Below the pieces are notes generated by a model. That model was not told the origin of the DNA. It saw only the letters and a program-made list of their open reading frames with translations, and did not search any database. Positions 62,901 to 64,000 of a stretch of DNA of 64,000 bases are shown piece by piece. Origin of the DNA: Limonium bicolor (Eukaryota > Streptophyta > Magnoliopsida > Caryophyllales > Plumbaginaceae); NCBI GenBank assembly GCA_023374045.1, contig CM041783.1:127349503-127413502 (forward strand), written 5' to 3'. Position 1 is the first letter of the stretch. Every line of letters starts with the position of its first letter. The position numbers and the translations under genes are program-made.

Positions 62901-64000
62901 ATCTACCCCCCTTAAAAAGGACTTCGCCCCGAAGTCTCATATCTAAGTTCAAATGGTTGGGGGAATCAAGTTCCGCTAAGCATCCACAACTCAATTCTAT
63001 TTTAGGGATCAAGTCCCAAGTTCCACTACTTCTCAGTTCGTTGTATATATTCAATCATAACATACAGTATAATGAGCATGAAAGGTCATCACCAAAACCA
63101 CTTAGTGCAGTGCAACGTAGTGCATGTACTTCATTCATAGCAGTGTAGCAAGGTACAGATCATGCAAACATGGAGTCATTCCAATATAGTATGACGTAGT
63201 ACACATAATTTCGTAGTGCCAAAGTAGCTTCAATATAGTGTAACATAGTACACATAATCCATTCATGCTAGTGTAACGTAGTACACATCATCAAGTAAGA
63301 GTTCATAGAATCACAAAGTCATAGTGGTTCACATACAAATCACAGTGCAACAGTATAATGAAAGTGTACTTCCATGCTAAAATGCTAAAACGCGGTAGGC
63401 TCTCCCCCCCTAAAAAGAGGGGTACGCCGCCGTACCCTAGACTATCACAACTTGTCTGGAAATAGTGAGCAATCTTCACTCTTATTTAAAACTTACGATT
63501 AGTTTAAAAGATAGCCTCTCGGCTGTAAGATTTTAGGTGGGTATGGCACATATTTTGGTTAAGATACGTGAAATACGTTGTGCATTTCCCTTGAGCTCAG
63601 TAGATAATTTTAACTGATGGGACCACCCGCTTCCGTTGCGCGACTCTGAATAAGTAATGTTCAATCATTTTGGAATAATCCTAAATGCGCTTCATAGGTG
63701 GTATATTTAAGTTTCTTTATGTTCACATGTAGGGTTGATGAGTTGTGTTCACCATTATTTTCGTTTGATTGTCAATGTTGATCTTGACTGGACTTTTGTC
63801 CGTTTACGGGGTATTGCCCCTAAGAATTCATGCATTCTCTGACATGTTTTATTTTGCATTATCATGCTTTTATATTTGAATCCCGTATGTATGGGTGAAG
63901 GTGATCTTCCATCTTGTTTGTTGTCAAATTATTTCATGTCTTGTCTAGACTGTCGGATTGATGTGCCGCGGTATGCCACCGCTCCTGATTATCTTGTTTC
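62901..64000 (-). mobile_element. Interior of element H with decayed pol 3' end
   Basis: It begins with atctaccccccttaaaaagg (polypurine tract) and a short-repeat zone at 63060-63380 (variants of agtgtaacgtagtacacat), then a second polypurine-like tract at 63400-63420. From about 63490 the order of short blocks (tagcctctcggctg, gtatggcacatattttgg, acgtgaaatacgttgtgc, cttgagctcagtagat) follows the chromodomain/integrase end of the intact pol at 51140-51260. No open frame survives. The element continues beyond the window. Confidence 0.65.

Overview
This window is nuclear DNA of a flowering plant, probably a eudicot with a large, repeat-rich genome. I found no host gene in its normal setting. 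Nearly every base belongs to LTR retrotransposons inserted into one another. The lineages seen are chromovirus (Tekay/Del-like) Ty3/gypsy elements with 4-6 kb LTRs and an initiator-Met primer site, and one Tat/Ogre-like element with a different primer site. Species cannot be named from the sequence.

Layout. 1-4229 is a partial Tekay-like LTR (minus sense). 4230-5884 is the 3' part of a related LTR in the opposite sense, probably the interrupted target of the first. 5885-9447 is a decayed LTR-like relic. 9448-14589 plus 62204-62900 is one LTR of a large older element ('H'); its interior, with a decayed pol, runs off the right edge. Inside the H LTR sits a 47.6 kb insertion (14590-62198) flanked by the 5-bp duplication TTATA. 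It is a non-coding LARD-like element with three LTRs and two near-identical interiors: LTR A 14590-19346, interior 1 19347-24197, LTR B, interior 2 38417-43256, LTR C. LTR B was later split by a short Tat/Ogre-like element (27913-37417, TSD GTAGA) that keeps one intact 636-aa Gag-protease-G-patch ORF but has no reverse transcriptase. LTR C was split by a full-length chromovirus (46717-60952, TSD AGAGA).

The most interesting item is in that chromovirus. Between its gag and its protease/polymerase, on the coding strand, lies a full AlkB-type 2-oxoglutarate/Fe(II) dioxygenase domain (55181-54525), similar to plant ALKBH1-like proteins. All catalytic motifs are present and it has its own stop codon; two single-step frameshifts break it. 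The gag upstream appears to contain two short GT-AG introns that keep frame.

How the parts relate: the AlkB chromovirus encodes RT, RNase H, integrase and a chromodomain-like tail. The LARD shares its LTR ends, its tRNA-iMet site, a perfect hairpin on that site and the polypurine tract, so it looks like a non-autonomous partner moved by this enzyme set. Many differences between repeat copies, and the frame breaks in gag-pol, are one-base indels rather than stop codons, so part of the apparent decay may be consensus error.
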